Below are positions 25,978-33,465 of a DNA stretch of 64,000 nucleotides, piece after piece. The notes under the pieces were generated by a model, which saw only the letters and a list, made by a program, of their open reading frames with translations, had not been told where the DNA came from and made no database searches. Position 1 is the stretch's first letter. Each line of letters starts with the position of its first letter. The DNA comes from Spirochaetaceae bacterium (GTDB lineage Bacteria > Spirochaetota > Spirochaetia > Treponematales > Rectinemataceae), in assembly GCA_026418115.1 (NCBI GenBank), contig JAOABY010000001.1:91385-155384 (forward strand). The letters run 5' to 3'. Both the position numbers and the translations under genes were made by a program.

Positions 25978-27549
25978 CTATGAGAGCCTGCTGCGTATGT
26001 CCATTGATGTCTTTGTCTTCCCCAGCCCTCCCAGGGTACATCTGAGCTCCAGCGGCAACTTCTGGCCGATATCATAGACAGCAGCAATCGTTTCATCCAA
26101 AGGAATTACCTTGTCATATCCCGCCAGTGCCATATTCGCGCAGGCAAGCGCGTTGACTCCTCCCATGATATTTTTCCCAAGGCATGGCACTTCAACTCTG
26201 TTTGCCACAGGATCACAGGCCAGGCCAGTCACATTCTGCAAGGCCATCGATGCAGCATCGAGGCATTGCTGCGCTGACCCCCCAAGGAGCTGGACCAGAC
26301 CAGCAGCAGCCATGGAAGAGCCTGCACCACATTCGACCTGGCAGCCAGCGACTTCTGCTGAGAAAGTGGCGTTTTCTGCAATGAACACTCCAATCAAGCC
26401 GGCGGCAAGCATGGCTCTGGTAATATCATCATGCGATTTACCGAGCTCCCTGGCGGCTCCAATAATAGTTCCCGGCAGACATCCACACGAGCCGGCTGTG
26501 GGCGCCGCAATGATGACCCCCATCGAACTCTTGACTTCCATGATTGCGGTAATGCTCTTGATAATCCGATTGGTAATAGGACATGGAATCAAACGGTTCT
26601 GCTGCCCGCTTTCATCTATTTTATACGCCTGCGGTCCAAGAATCCTGTCAGCGTACTCGGTTCCTGCAAGGCCTTGGTCAATTGCATGTTCCATGATGTC
26701 AACAAGAGCTGACATCTTCCCGAAAACATCCCGCTCATCCGTATGTCCGCGTTGTGCTTCGTAGAGAGCCGCCAGTTGCCACAGTTCCCTTTCGCCATTT
26801 CTGGCTATCCAATCCTCAAGCTGCGTTGCTGTCACGAAAGGCACTGCACAGTCTGCACTCGAGAGAGTGGGGAGTATCGGTTTCAGATAGGTGAGATCCT
26901 TGATTTGGCCGATATTTTTCAGCGCAGACAGTATCTCGTCGGCAGGTGCAGCATGCATCTTCACTGCAATGAGTACGACACCAGCTCGCTCCTGCATGGT
27001 GATATCATCACAATCGCGAACAATCCCCCTTATCATGTCGATGGTCGACTGGGAATCGCGACCGTCTGCATCGATTGTGATCAGCAATTCATGAAAATCG
27101 CCACATATGGATACATCAAAGCCGTTGAATTTCTCCATCCTGATGGCGCCGCCACCGACAGAAATGGCTTCCCACTCAACACATCTGCCTTGTGAGGAAA
27201 GAGCCTTTATGCGGTAATTGCCGGGATGTCTGGCGCCATAGTCGAGAATCTCGTACCGGATGTCGATACCCTTGTTTTGCGCTATTTCGCAGGCTCTTGG
27301 GACTGAGGGATCGTTCAGCTCCATTCCCAGAATCCCGCTCGCAAATCCGATATCGGAGCCATGACCATGGTATGATTCGGCCAGAGACCCATTGATATCG
27401 AACTGGACAGTCACGTTCCTGACATCTCCCTGCAGGGACTGGCGAACCAGCAGACCAATCCTTGCCGCTCCTGCCACATGGGAACTGGAAGGCCCTCGCA
27501 TGACGGGGCCAATCACATCATTGAAAATACTCGCCGGAAGCCTGTTCAT
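25978..27549 (-). CDS. sdaA: L-serine dehydratase, iron-sulfur type, beta and alpha domains in one chain
   Basis: A 523-residue enzyme converting L-serine to pyruvate and ammonia with a 4Fe-4S cluster. The beta domain begins with GPVMRGPSSSHVAGAARIG, followed by an ACT-like segment. The alpha domain has IIAAPTAGSCGCLPGTI, GCQVECGAGSSMAAAGLV and NVTGLACDPVANRVEVPC, which carry the cluster cysteines. The single-chain form resembles E. coli SdaA, with a longer inter-domain region (about residues 210-300). It follows a symporter gene after a 148-nt gap with a strong hairpin, and lies 12 nt before the GntR gene. Serine is therefore a plausible transported substrate. Confidence 0.9.
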   Translation of the reverse strand: MNRLPASIFNDVIGPVMRGPSSSHVAGAARIGLLVRQSLQGDVRNVTVQFDINGSLAESYHGHGSDIGFASGILGMELNDPSVPRACEIAQNKGIDIRYEILDYGARHPGNYRIKALSSQGRCVEWEAISVGGGAIRMEKFNGFDVSICGDFHELLITIDADGRDSQSTIDMIRGIVRDCDDITMQERAGVVLIAVKMHAAPADEILSALKNIGQIKDLTYLKPILPTLSSADCAVPFVTATQLEDWIARNGERELWQLAALYEAQRGHTDERDVFGKMSALVDIMEHAIDQGLAGTEYADRILGPQAYKIDESGQQNRLIPCPITNRIIKSITAIMEVKSSMGVIIAAPTAGSCGCLPGTIIGAARELGKSHDDITRAMLAAGLIGVFIAENATFSAEVAGCQVECGAGSSMAAAGLVQLLGGSAQQCLDAASMALQNVTGLACDPVANRVEVPCLGKNIMGGVNALACANMALAGYDKVIPLDETIAAVYDIGQKLPLELRCTLGGLGKTKTSMDIRSRLS

Positions 27550-27615
27550 GGATCCTTACCTCATTCTTGCCGAATCCCAAAGCCCTTGCCGCAATCAGGC
27601 CAGCCAGCCACTTCA

Positions 27616-27655
27616 GATCGATGCAGAATCATAAGACTACAATCCTGCATCGATC
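27616..27655 (-). other. Intercistronic hairpin between symporter and serine dehydratase
   Basis: GATCGATGCAG and CTGCATCGATC form a perfect 11-bp stem around 18 nt. No U-run follows on the minus strand. It probably tunes mRNA stability or partial read-through within the operon. Confidence 0.55.
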
Positions 27656-27697
27656 CTTGCATGGCATCACCTTCACCTTGTTCGTTTGAAGCACCTG

Positions 27698-29005
27698 TCA
27701 ATCAAGGAATGATCCCTTGGGTCCCCATTTTCTGAGAAGGCCTTCGCTCTTCGCGACAATCGTTGTTCCGACCAGATCGCCAGTAACGTTGACCGCAGTT
27801 CTTCCCATATCAAGGATGACGTCGATTCCCAGAATAATTGCAAAGACGGCAGCAACCATGGTTCCCGCTTCCACATTCAGGCCAACCATGTTCATGACTG
27901 CCAGAAGCACTACAGGGCCTGAACCGGCAATGCCAGCCGTTCCCATGGTGCCGACGGTCACGACAAACACGACTATCAGCTGCTGGGCAAATGAAAGATG
28001 AATGCCGGAGGCATATGCCGCAGTGAACACGGCAATGATCTGATAATACGCTTCACCGTCAAGGTTAATCTGTGAGCCGAGCGGCAGGGTGAAGCCTCCT
28101 ATGCTTCTCGGTACGCCGAGCTTCTCCTCAGATGTCTTGATGGTCAGGGGGAGGGTCGCGCTGCTGCTGCAGGTGGAAAAGGCCATGAGGGTTGCATCCT
28201 TCGCACGGGAGAGGAACTGGAAATAATTCACCTTGCTCAGGGAGAGAAGCACTCCATAGACGATAAACAGCTGGAATGCATATCCCAGATAGCACAGGCC
28301 GATGACGGAGGCTGCAGAGCTGATCAGTTTTGTTCCTTCCTTTGCAAATATATCAGAGATAATTGCGAAGATACCGATTGGAGCAAACTGGAGCACCGCA
28401 TGAGTAATGCGGAACATGATCTCTGCGCCACCTTCGCAGAATTTGTAGACCGTCATGACCGCTTCGCTGATTCGGCTATCCTTGTGATCTCTGAGGAAGG
28501 AAACCGAAAGCCCAAAGAACAATGCAAATACGAGAACCTGGAGATAGGCTCCCTTGGCGAAGGCTGCAGCCACGTTATCGGGAACCATGTTCAGAAATAC
28601 GTCTGCGATTGCCGGACTGGTTACTGTTGCCCCTTCAGCAGAGGTAACTGCGGAAGATGCAAGTGACAATCCGAGGCCCGGTTTGAAAATGTTTGCCAGA
28701 ATCAAGCCGAAGCATGCTGCGCAGAAAGTTGTCGCAAAATAATAGATGAGTATCTTCCCCGCAACCCTGCCTATTTTCGATGCAGGCATGCTTCCAACAC
28801 CCATGACAATCGCAAAGAAGATGAGGGGAAGGATGATCATTTTGAGAAGCCTGATCATCAGGCTTCCCAGGGGTGAGATCACTGAGATCTGAGGACCAAC
28901 CACCAGGCCCACAATTGCACCAGCAATCAGCGCCGTAAGGATTCTGTAGACAAGGGGTACACCCAAGTACCAGCCAAGCCATCCCTTCTTGCCTTCACTC
29001 GTCAT
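27698..29005 (-). CDS. Dicarboxylate/amino-acid:cation symporter (DAACS family)
   Basis: A 435-residue sodium- or proton-coupled carrier with 8 helices and two re-entrant loops. Signatures are FSTCSSSATLPLTIK (hairpin 1 serines), GTMGTAGIAGSGPVVLLAV (hairpin 2) and DMGRTAVNVTGD in helix 8, close to the substrate-binding DxxRTxxNVxGD. The early MIILPLIFFAIVMGVGSM is also typical. Substrates in the family are glutamate, aspartate, serine or C4-dicarboxylates. With serine dehydratase next in the operon, serine or threonine uptake is a reasonable inference. It is the first gene after the island promoter. Confidence 0.87.
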   Translation of the reverse strand: MTSEGKKGWLGWYLGVPLVYRILTALIAGAIVGLVVGPQISVISPLGSLMIRLLKMIILPLIFFAIVMGVGSMPASKIGRVAGKILIYYFATTFCAACFGLILANIFKPGLGLSLASSAVTSAEGATVTSPAIADVFLNMVPDNVAAAFAKGAYLQVLVFALFFGLSVSFLRDHKDSRISEAVMTVYKFCEGGAEIMFRITHAVLQFAPIGIFAIISDIFAKEGTKLISSAASVIGLCYLGYAFQLFIVYGVLLSLSKVNYFQFLSRAKDATLMAFSTCSSSATLPLTIKTSEEKLGVPRSIGGFTLPLGSQINLDGEAYYQIIAVFTAAYASGIHLSFAQQLIVVFVVTVGTMGTAGIAGSGPVVLLAVMNMVGLNVEAGTMVAAVFAIILGIDVILDMGRTAVNVTGDLVGTTIVAKSEGLLRKWGPKGSFLD

Positions 29006-29092
29006 TCTGCGCCTCCTTGATAGATGTTCCGTCCCGGATCATGAACCAATCCAGAGGAATTCATGGAAAATCGGGGCGGTTTCCAACTATAG

Positions 29093-29125
29093 TTACATTG
29101 TAGGCAATGTAATTTATATTGTCAA
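29093..29125 (-). promoter_or_regulatory. Promoter of the island operon overlapped by a perfect palindrome
   Basis: On the minus strand TTGACA (29120-29125), a 17-nt spacer and TACAAT (29097-29102) form a near-consensus sigma70 promoter. TTACATTG-CCTA-CAATGTAA (29093-29112) is a perfect 8+8 palindrome covering the -10 and part of the spacer, so a bound repressor would block polymerase. The GntR regulator in the same operon is the obvious candidate. Confidence 0.75.
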
Positions 29126-29365
29126 CAAAAAAATTTCAGGTTTTTCATGCGCCCCCATGGAATGTTTTGCACGGACTGGCCTGGAGATGGATAGAATCTG
29201 ATAGATGGATGAGAGATAGAGCCATTCAGAAAACATGTTTTTCAGGCTGCGCCTGCGGCATGCTTCACTGAAGGTTCTGAGCTGTACGACACGCTCAAGC
29301 ATGCACAATGGGTCGTGAAGCGGGTTCGACTCCCGTCGGTCGCTCTATTCTTCTTTCATTCTCGC
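29126..29365. other. Non-coding stretch holding the distal tRNA-end repeat
   Basis: I see no gene here. It contains the upstream flank of the island promoter with an A7 tract, about 170 bp without recognisable features, and then the 34-bp tRNA-Gly repeat at 29313-29346. Confidence 0.5.
29313..29346 (+). repeat. attR-like repeat: duplicated tRNA-Gly 3' end
   Basis: Exact 34-bp copy of 21801-21834 in the same orientation. The bases before it do not form the 5' half of a tRNA, so it is only the 3' fragment, as left by site-specific integration. The enclosed segment is about 7.5 kb. Confidence 0.8.
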
Positions 29366-30013
29366 TCAGATTTGCGGACCGGTTATTTCCGTTGCCATGA
29401 ATATGCCTGGCGTCACTGTTTCGTACTGATGCCAGGGATATTCATAGCGCTCATTGTACATAGGCTGGTGCGTACCGCCTGGCGCTAGATAATCTTCCCG
29501 GTACAATGTTGCAATATCGTTTTCCCTGCATTGCTGCATTTTTCCATAACCGATGATCTGGGTATGCACTTCCCTGAATTCACTTGTACCCCAGTGTGTC
29601 CTGTGCAGGCCAACATGAAGGGGAACAGCATGAGCATAGCACATGTTCACCTCGACATTTCCGAGGTGTTCCTTGGGAGAGCGCCAGAGCTGGACGCCCT
29701 TATGGCGCTCGAGTCCCGTCGCATCGAATACCAGTGTCCATGCCGAGCGAATGTGCTTGTACAGTTTCTTAATTTCAGCTTCAGCATACCTGTCGAAATG
29801 TTCAATAAGTATCGCTCGATGAATATTTCCCAAAACCGTATTGGTGACAACCGTCGAGCAAAAAAATCCAAGCAATTGCTCTTCAATTTTCACCCCTGCT
29901 TCGGAAAGATTGAGAAGAATGCATCGATTCTTCCCTATCTCTAAATATTCCTCATCAGTGATGTACTTTGCTGAAAAGAAGGGTTCAGCGAACGATAACT
30001 GCTGTATGCTCAT
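29366..30013 (-). CDS. Cupin-like protein of unknown function
   Basis: A 215-residue protein. The N-terminal half is helical (IEHFDRYAEAEIKKLYKHIR). The C-terminal half resembles a cupin: LHRTHWGTSEFREVHTQIIG for motif 1, with a likely metal-binding H-x3-E-x2-H, and LAPGGTHQPMYN for motif 2, then YPWHQYETVTPGIFMATE. I do not recognise the family. Its ATG overlaps the stop of the racemase gene (ATGA), so it is the last gene of a VOC-racemase-cupin operon. A small metal-dependent isomerase, lyase or oxygenase acting in the same pathway is possible. Confidence 0.55.
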   Translation of the reverse strand: MSIQQLSFAEPFFSAKYITDEEYLEIGKNRCILLNLSEAGVKIEEQLLGFFCSTVVTNTVLGNIHRAILIEHFDRYAEAEIKKLYKHIRSAWTLVFDATGLERHKGVQLWRSPKEHLGNVEVNMCYAHAVPLHVGLHRTHWGTSEFREVHTQIIGYGKMQQCRENDIATLYREDYLAPGGTHQPMYNERYEYPWHQYETVTPGIFMATEITGPQI

Positions 30014-30702
30014 TGTTTTCCATCCATGAGTTGGGCAACATGGCGAAACGCTTCCCCGTTCACATAATAGAGAGGGACTTTCCACTTCTCGGACCGAAAT
30101 GCAGGCTCAGCAAGAGCAAGCGGTATCTGCCCGAGGACGATGCAATCGACGTTGTTCTTTTCCATTGCATGCATTTCCTCTACCAGTAGTGAATCGTGTG
30201 CTTCCTTTTTCCCCTCTTGGAAGTACCTGAATGCTGTTGTATTGACGGAAAAGATGAGTTCAATCCGTTTCCCCATCATGCTGGCTTTCTGCTCAAGCCG
30301 TTCTTGCACACAGGGTACTGTATGCTCGGTCGTACAGATGATTCCTATCCTGGTGTGTTCCTTTACAGCCTTCTCCAGCATTATTTCGTCCAGCTGCACG
30401 CATGGAATCGAGACAGCCTGTTGTGCAAAAGCAGTGGCTCTGGCCATGAGACTGCAGCATGAAACAATTACCAGGCACCCCTCATGCTCAAGCTCATGAG
30501 CATAGTGCAGGTAACGCACCATGTTTTCCCGGGGCATTTCTCCTGGCGGGGCTCTGAAATTGCTAGCTCTTATTCTGCTGTCATACAGGTGCACACATTC
30601 AACATCAGGGACATGGGCTCTCATGCCATTTTCCACCATATCGATGGTCGCTGGCGTGGTATGAAGAAAACCTGCCTTTGCACGAGCCTTCATGGCATCC
30701 AT
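30010..30702 (-). CDS. Asp/Glu/hydantoin racemase family protein
   Basis: A 230-residue member of the Asp/Glu racemase fold. The first catalytic Cys lies in IVSCCSLMARA near residue 80. The second candidate is Cys in NNVDCIVLGQIPLA near residue 187. GIICTTEHTVPCVQERL is a middle-domain segment. Members racemise aspartate, glutamate or hydantoins, or split arylmalonates and maleate. The flanking H-F-P motif of true Glu racemases is absent, so the substrate is open. It lies 3 nt after the VOC gene and overlaps the cupin-like gene. Confidence 0.7.
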   Translation of the reverse strand: MDAMKARAKAGFLHTTPATIDMVENGMRAHVPDVECVHLYDSRIRASNFRAPPGEMPRENMVRYLHYAHELEHEGCLVIVSCCSLMARATAFAQQAVSIPCVQLDEIMLEKAVKEHTRIGIICTTEHTVPCVQERLEQKASMMGKRIELIFSVNTTAFRYFQEGKKEAHDSLLVEEMHAMEKNNVDCIVLGQIPLALAEPAFRSEKWKVPLYYVNGEAFRHVAQLMDGKQ

Positions 30703-30705
30703 AGC

Positions 30706-31119
30706 CTACTCCTTTGGCCACTCAAAAAATTCAATGAGCCCGAGATATCTGTGTCTCAGAAAGCAGATCAGATTTTTCTGAAAAACTCCGTTCGTTATCT
30801 CCTCATGAACTGAGTACTCTCCTGTCGCCAGGAGCTGTTCTACAGTTTTATGGATGTCGTCGACATCATAGCAGAGATGATGCAGGACAACAGGTTCGGT
30901 GGTCGCATCGAGGGCTGCGCCTACAAACGAAGGCTTCGATGGATCCGCTGGCTGCATTATCTCCACCACCAGATCGCCCAGGCGCACCCGCTGTACGAAC
31001 ATATTCTTCGGAACATGGTGCTTGATATCATCATGCACTTTCTGATACCCGAGGCTGAGAAATCCATCGACCGCCGTGCGCAGATCGCGAGCCGCATAGC
31101 CAAGATGATTCAATTTCAT
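30706..31119 (-). CDS. VOC-family protein, methylmalonyl-CoA epimerase-like
   Basis: A 137-residue vicinal-oxygen-chelate fold with two beta-alpha-beta3 halves: LNHLGYAARDLRTAVDGFLSLGY (metal His4) and VVLHHLCYDVDDIHKTVEQL (second His), with VEIMQPAD between. The closing strand GLIEFFEWPK gives the acidic ligand. Size and spacing fit methylmalonyl-CoA epimerases and small glyoxalases. GGGAGG precedes the ATG. It is the first gene of a three-gene operon and has a perfect palindrome about 30 nt upstream. Confidence 0.7.
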   Translation of the reverse strand: MKLNHLGYAARDLRTAVDGFLSLGYQKVHDDIKHHVPKNMFVQRVRLGDLVVEIMQPADPSKPSFVGAALDATTEPVVLHHLCYDVDDIHKTVEQLLATGEYSVHEEITNGVFQKNLICFLRHRYLGLIEFFEWPKE

Positions 31120-31145
31120 GATAGATTGCCTCCCAATGTTATTTT

Positions 31146-31168
31146 CCGATATACTGGTGATATATCGG
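31146..31168 (-). promoter_or_regulatory. Candidate operator before the VOC-racemase-cupin operon
   Basis: CCGATATA and TATATCGG pair perfectly across a 7-nt centre (CTGGTGA), 27 nt before the VOC start codon. The position, near a -10 region, suits a repressor site. The regulator is not identified. Confidence 0.5.
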
Positions 31169-31474
31169 TCATGATTCCATTACCGCACCATGTTGAGCGG
31201 ATGTCAAGTATTAATGCTTATTAGTGCCTATAAAACATGATACGGCAGGAGGAGCAATCGCACTTACCGGCGATGCAGCGGGGGCAGGTTCTGTTCTGCC
31301 TGGAATTGGTACATTTGCAGGCGATGCGGGGGCAGCTCCATTGTCCTTTTCAGTATCGCCGATTTTTCAGAGATTCCAGCTTGTGCGCTCCGTCATTTTT
31401 ATGGCAGAGCGCAGTTACGCAATCGACCTATTTCAATAAGCGTATGAAAAGCCAACAGGAAATGGCTTTCAGCA
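31169..31474. other. Intergenic stretch with a short direct repeat
   Basis: I see no supported gene. GGCGATGC...GGGGGCAG appears twice about 60 bp apart (near 31270 and 31320). A plus-strand reading from GTG 31224 gives 71 residues with ALTGDAAGAG and FAGDAGAAP, reminiscent of tail-fibre repeats, but it lacks a convincing ribosome site. Confidence 0.35.
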
Positions 31475-32794
31475 CTAACCTGCATCATTCCCCAGCATGA
31501 CCTGAATAATCCGGGCATCGGTGGAACGCATTCCCTGGGAGCCAATTATACCGACATTGCGGATCGTCGCATCAACATCAGGTCCTACCAGACCCTCGCC
31601 ATCGGAGAAACTGCGCCCTTCCTTCAGTGCAAGTTCCTCACCCATGATTGCTGCTTCCAGCGCCGTAGCAATCTTCGAAGCGCACGACGCCTTTGCTCCA
31701 TCGCACAGAATGCCTCCCGCTGTTGCAACTGCATTCGTCACCACCGCGCCTATTACTGCAATCGAGCCGCCTTCCAGCCATGCAATGCCCGCTGCTGCTC
31801 CAGCCGCAGCGCTCACGGCACCACAGTAGGCTGAGAGCTTGCCGATATATTCTTTTTGCTCCAGAGCCACCAGGTTGCTGATCACAAGGGCCCTGATGAG
31901 CCGATCTTCACCTGCTCCAAGTTCCTTGGCATATTCAATTACTGGCAATGAAACGGTAAGCCCCTGATTCCCCGAACCAGAATTGATCACCACCGGCATG
32001 GAACAGCCTGCCATTCTCGCATCACTTCCTGCTGCGGCCCTGGCTCGTGCTCGCACCCTGACATCAGAGCTGTCTCTTCTGCTCAACAGCGTTTTCCCCA
32101 CCGAAACGCCATACGAGCCTTGCAACCCTTCTTCCGCGATCGCCTGATTCATCAGAATCTGCCGACGGATCACAGGCGCTACATCCTCGAGCTTCACACT
32201 CTCGGCGAATGCAACGATATCCGGAACATTGAGCAGAGAATATTCATGGCGATCAGCACTCACCTTTGAAGCCCGTCCGAGTGGAAGCGCCTTGCCCGCT
32301 GGATAGAGCTCAACCCCATCCTTTTCGATGCGATGTATACCTGTATGGGTATCCTTGACCACAACTCGTGCACTCCGCTCAGTTGCGCCTTCGCCAGCAA
32401 AGAGGCGGACATCGATGTACAGCCCCTCGATGCCATCCGCAAGTGCCACACGACAGAAGCCACGATCCCGCATCGGGGCAATCAGCTTGCGGTCCTCTGG
32501 TTGCAGCGCTTCCAGAACCTCGAGTTCCCTGTCCGCCGCATTTGCGAGCACTCCTGCAATCACCGCTACATCGATGCCGCGCAGCCCACCCGTATTCGGC
32601 ACCCGTACGCTCTTTACATTCTTGACAATATTTGCGCTACAATATGCCTCAGCTCGCACCGGCATCTCGCCAAGCACTTCTCTCGCCTTCGCTGCGGCAA
32701 ATGCCACTGCGATCGGCTCGGTACAGCCCATGGCGGGTACCAGTTCCTCCTCGAGAATGGCACAGAATGCGCGATATGTTGTTTCGTTCACCAT
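31475..32794 (-). CDS. L-cysteine desulfidase family protein (CyuA/UPF0597)
   Basis: A 439-residue iron-sulfur lyase related to the L-serine dehydratase alpha domain. Characterised members split L-cysteine into pyruvate, ammonia and sulfide. Visible cysteines are in PAMGCTEPIAVAFAAAKA near residue 24 and CDGAKASCASK near residue 360, with VINSGSGNQGLTVSLPV and ILMNQAIAEEGL as family segments. It starts 42 nt after DhaL, at the end of the ATC-hydrolase/Liv/Dha operon. Together with thiazoline-carboxylate hydrolase this suggests that cysteine is the compound degraded. Confidence 0.87.
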   Translation of the reverse strand: MVNETTYRAFCAILEEELVPAMGCTEPIAVAFAAAKAREVLGEMPVRAEAYCSANIVKNVKSVRVPNTGGLRGIDVAVIAGVLANAADRELEVLEALQPEDRKLIAPMRDRGFCRVALADGIEGLYIDVRLFAGEGATERSARVVVKDTHTGIHRIEKDGVELYPAGKALPLGRASKVSADRHEYSLLNVPDIVAFAESVKLEDVAPVIRRQILMNQAIAEEGLQGSYGVSVGKTLLSRRDSSDVRVRARARAAAGSDARMAGCSMPVVINSGSGNQGLTVSLPVIEYAKELGAGEDRLIRALVISNLVALEQKEYIGKLSAYCGAVSAAAGAAAGIAWLEGGSIAVIGAVVTNAVATAGGILCDGAKASCASKIATALEAAIMGEELALKEGRSFSDGEGLVGPDVDATIRNVGIIGSQGMRSTDARIIQVMLGNDAG

Positions 32795-32836
32795 CAGATT
32801 TCCTTTCGGGTTATTCGGTCGAAGCGAAGTATCCTA

Positions 32837-33454
32837 TCAGCCGGCAATGTGTGTCAAAGCCTCAAAAATGAGCCTCCCGGCCACAGAGCCACCATCGAGC
32901 AGCCCCAAGCTCTTCTCCCCATAGTAGGCAGCACGGCCATGTACCGATTTCATGGTTCTCGTCGCCTCGCTGCCTTCGGTGGCAGCCTTGGCTGCTGCTG
33001 TCAGGGCTTGAGCGGCGCCTTTGTCCAGGTTGGCACGGAGCGCCCTGGCTGCCGGTTCCAGGCTGTCAAGGATTGTCTTTTCACCAGGTTTTGAATGAGC
33101 TTTTTCCATCATGAGCGCCAGTCCGGCCTCGTAAGCTGCAGTCATGTCTTCCAGGCTTGCCTCGGTTTTACCTTTCAGAGCCTTGGCCATACCCATCAGA
33201 ACAAAAGATGTTATGGTTCCCAGCGTTGAGGGAGCTGCATCATTGAACCGCGTGGCACATTTCATGAAGAGCTTGCCAAGATCCTGTTCGGTTTCCTGTT
33301 CGAGCATCTGAGCCAGTGCCGAATAGCCCTGCACCATCGTGATGCCCAGGTCTCCGTCACCGTTTTGCTGATCAAGAGCAGTGAGATAATCCTTGTTCGC
33401 CACCATGATATCCCGGATGGCTGCTGCTGCCGTTCGAAGCATCGATGCTTTCAT
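32837..33454 (-). CDS. dhaL: Dihydroxyacetone kinase-type subunit DhaL (ADP-binding)
   Basis: A 205-residue helical nucleotide-binding subunit. DQQNGDGDLGITM is the Mg-coordinating motif (three Asp), followed by NDAAPSTLGTITSF and SVHGRAAYYGEKSLGLLDGGS. The start is ATG 33454, with GTGAGG upstream. A GTG at 33469 overlapping the DhaK stop is the alternative. DhaL carries ADP and passes phosphate to the sugar held by DhaK. No DhaM phosphotransfer protein is in the window, so the phosphate donor is unclear. Confidence 0.88.
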   Translation of the reverse strand: MKASMLRTAAAAIRDIMVANKDYLTALDQQNGDGDLGITMVQGYSALAQMLEQETEQDLGKLFMKCATRFNDAAPSTLGTITSFVLMGMAKALKGKTEASLEDMTAAYEAGLALMMEKAHSKPGEKTILDSLEPAARALRANLDKGAAQALTAAAKAATEGSEATRTMKSVHGRAAYYGEKSLGLLDGGSVAGRLIFEALTHIAG

Positions 33455-33465
33455 GATCACAGGCC

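Noticed and set aside
21835..29312. Integrase or recombinase for the island
   Set aside because: All genes between the repeats are metabolic, transport or regulatory. I found no tyrosine or serine recombinase, even a broken one.
29301..29346. Second tRNA-Gly gene
   Set aside because: Only the 3' half matches. The bases upstream cannot form the acceptor 5' strand, D-arm or anticodon arm.
31224..31439. 71-residue coding gene
   Set aside because: GTG start without ribosome site, no neighbours in the same direction and only a weak resemblance to tail repeats. It is kept as a finding, not as a gene.
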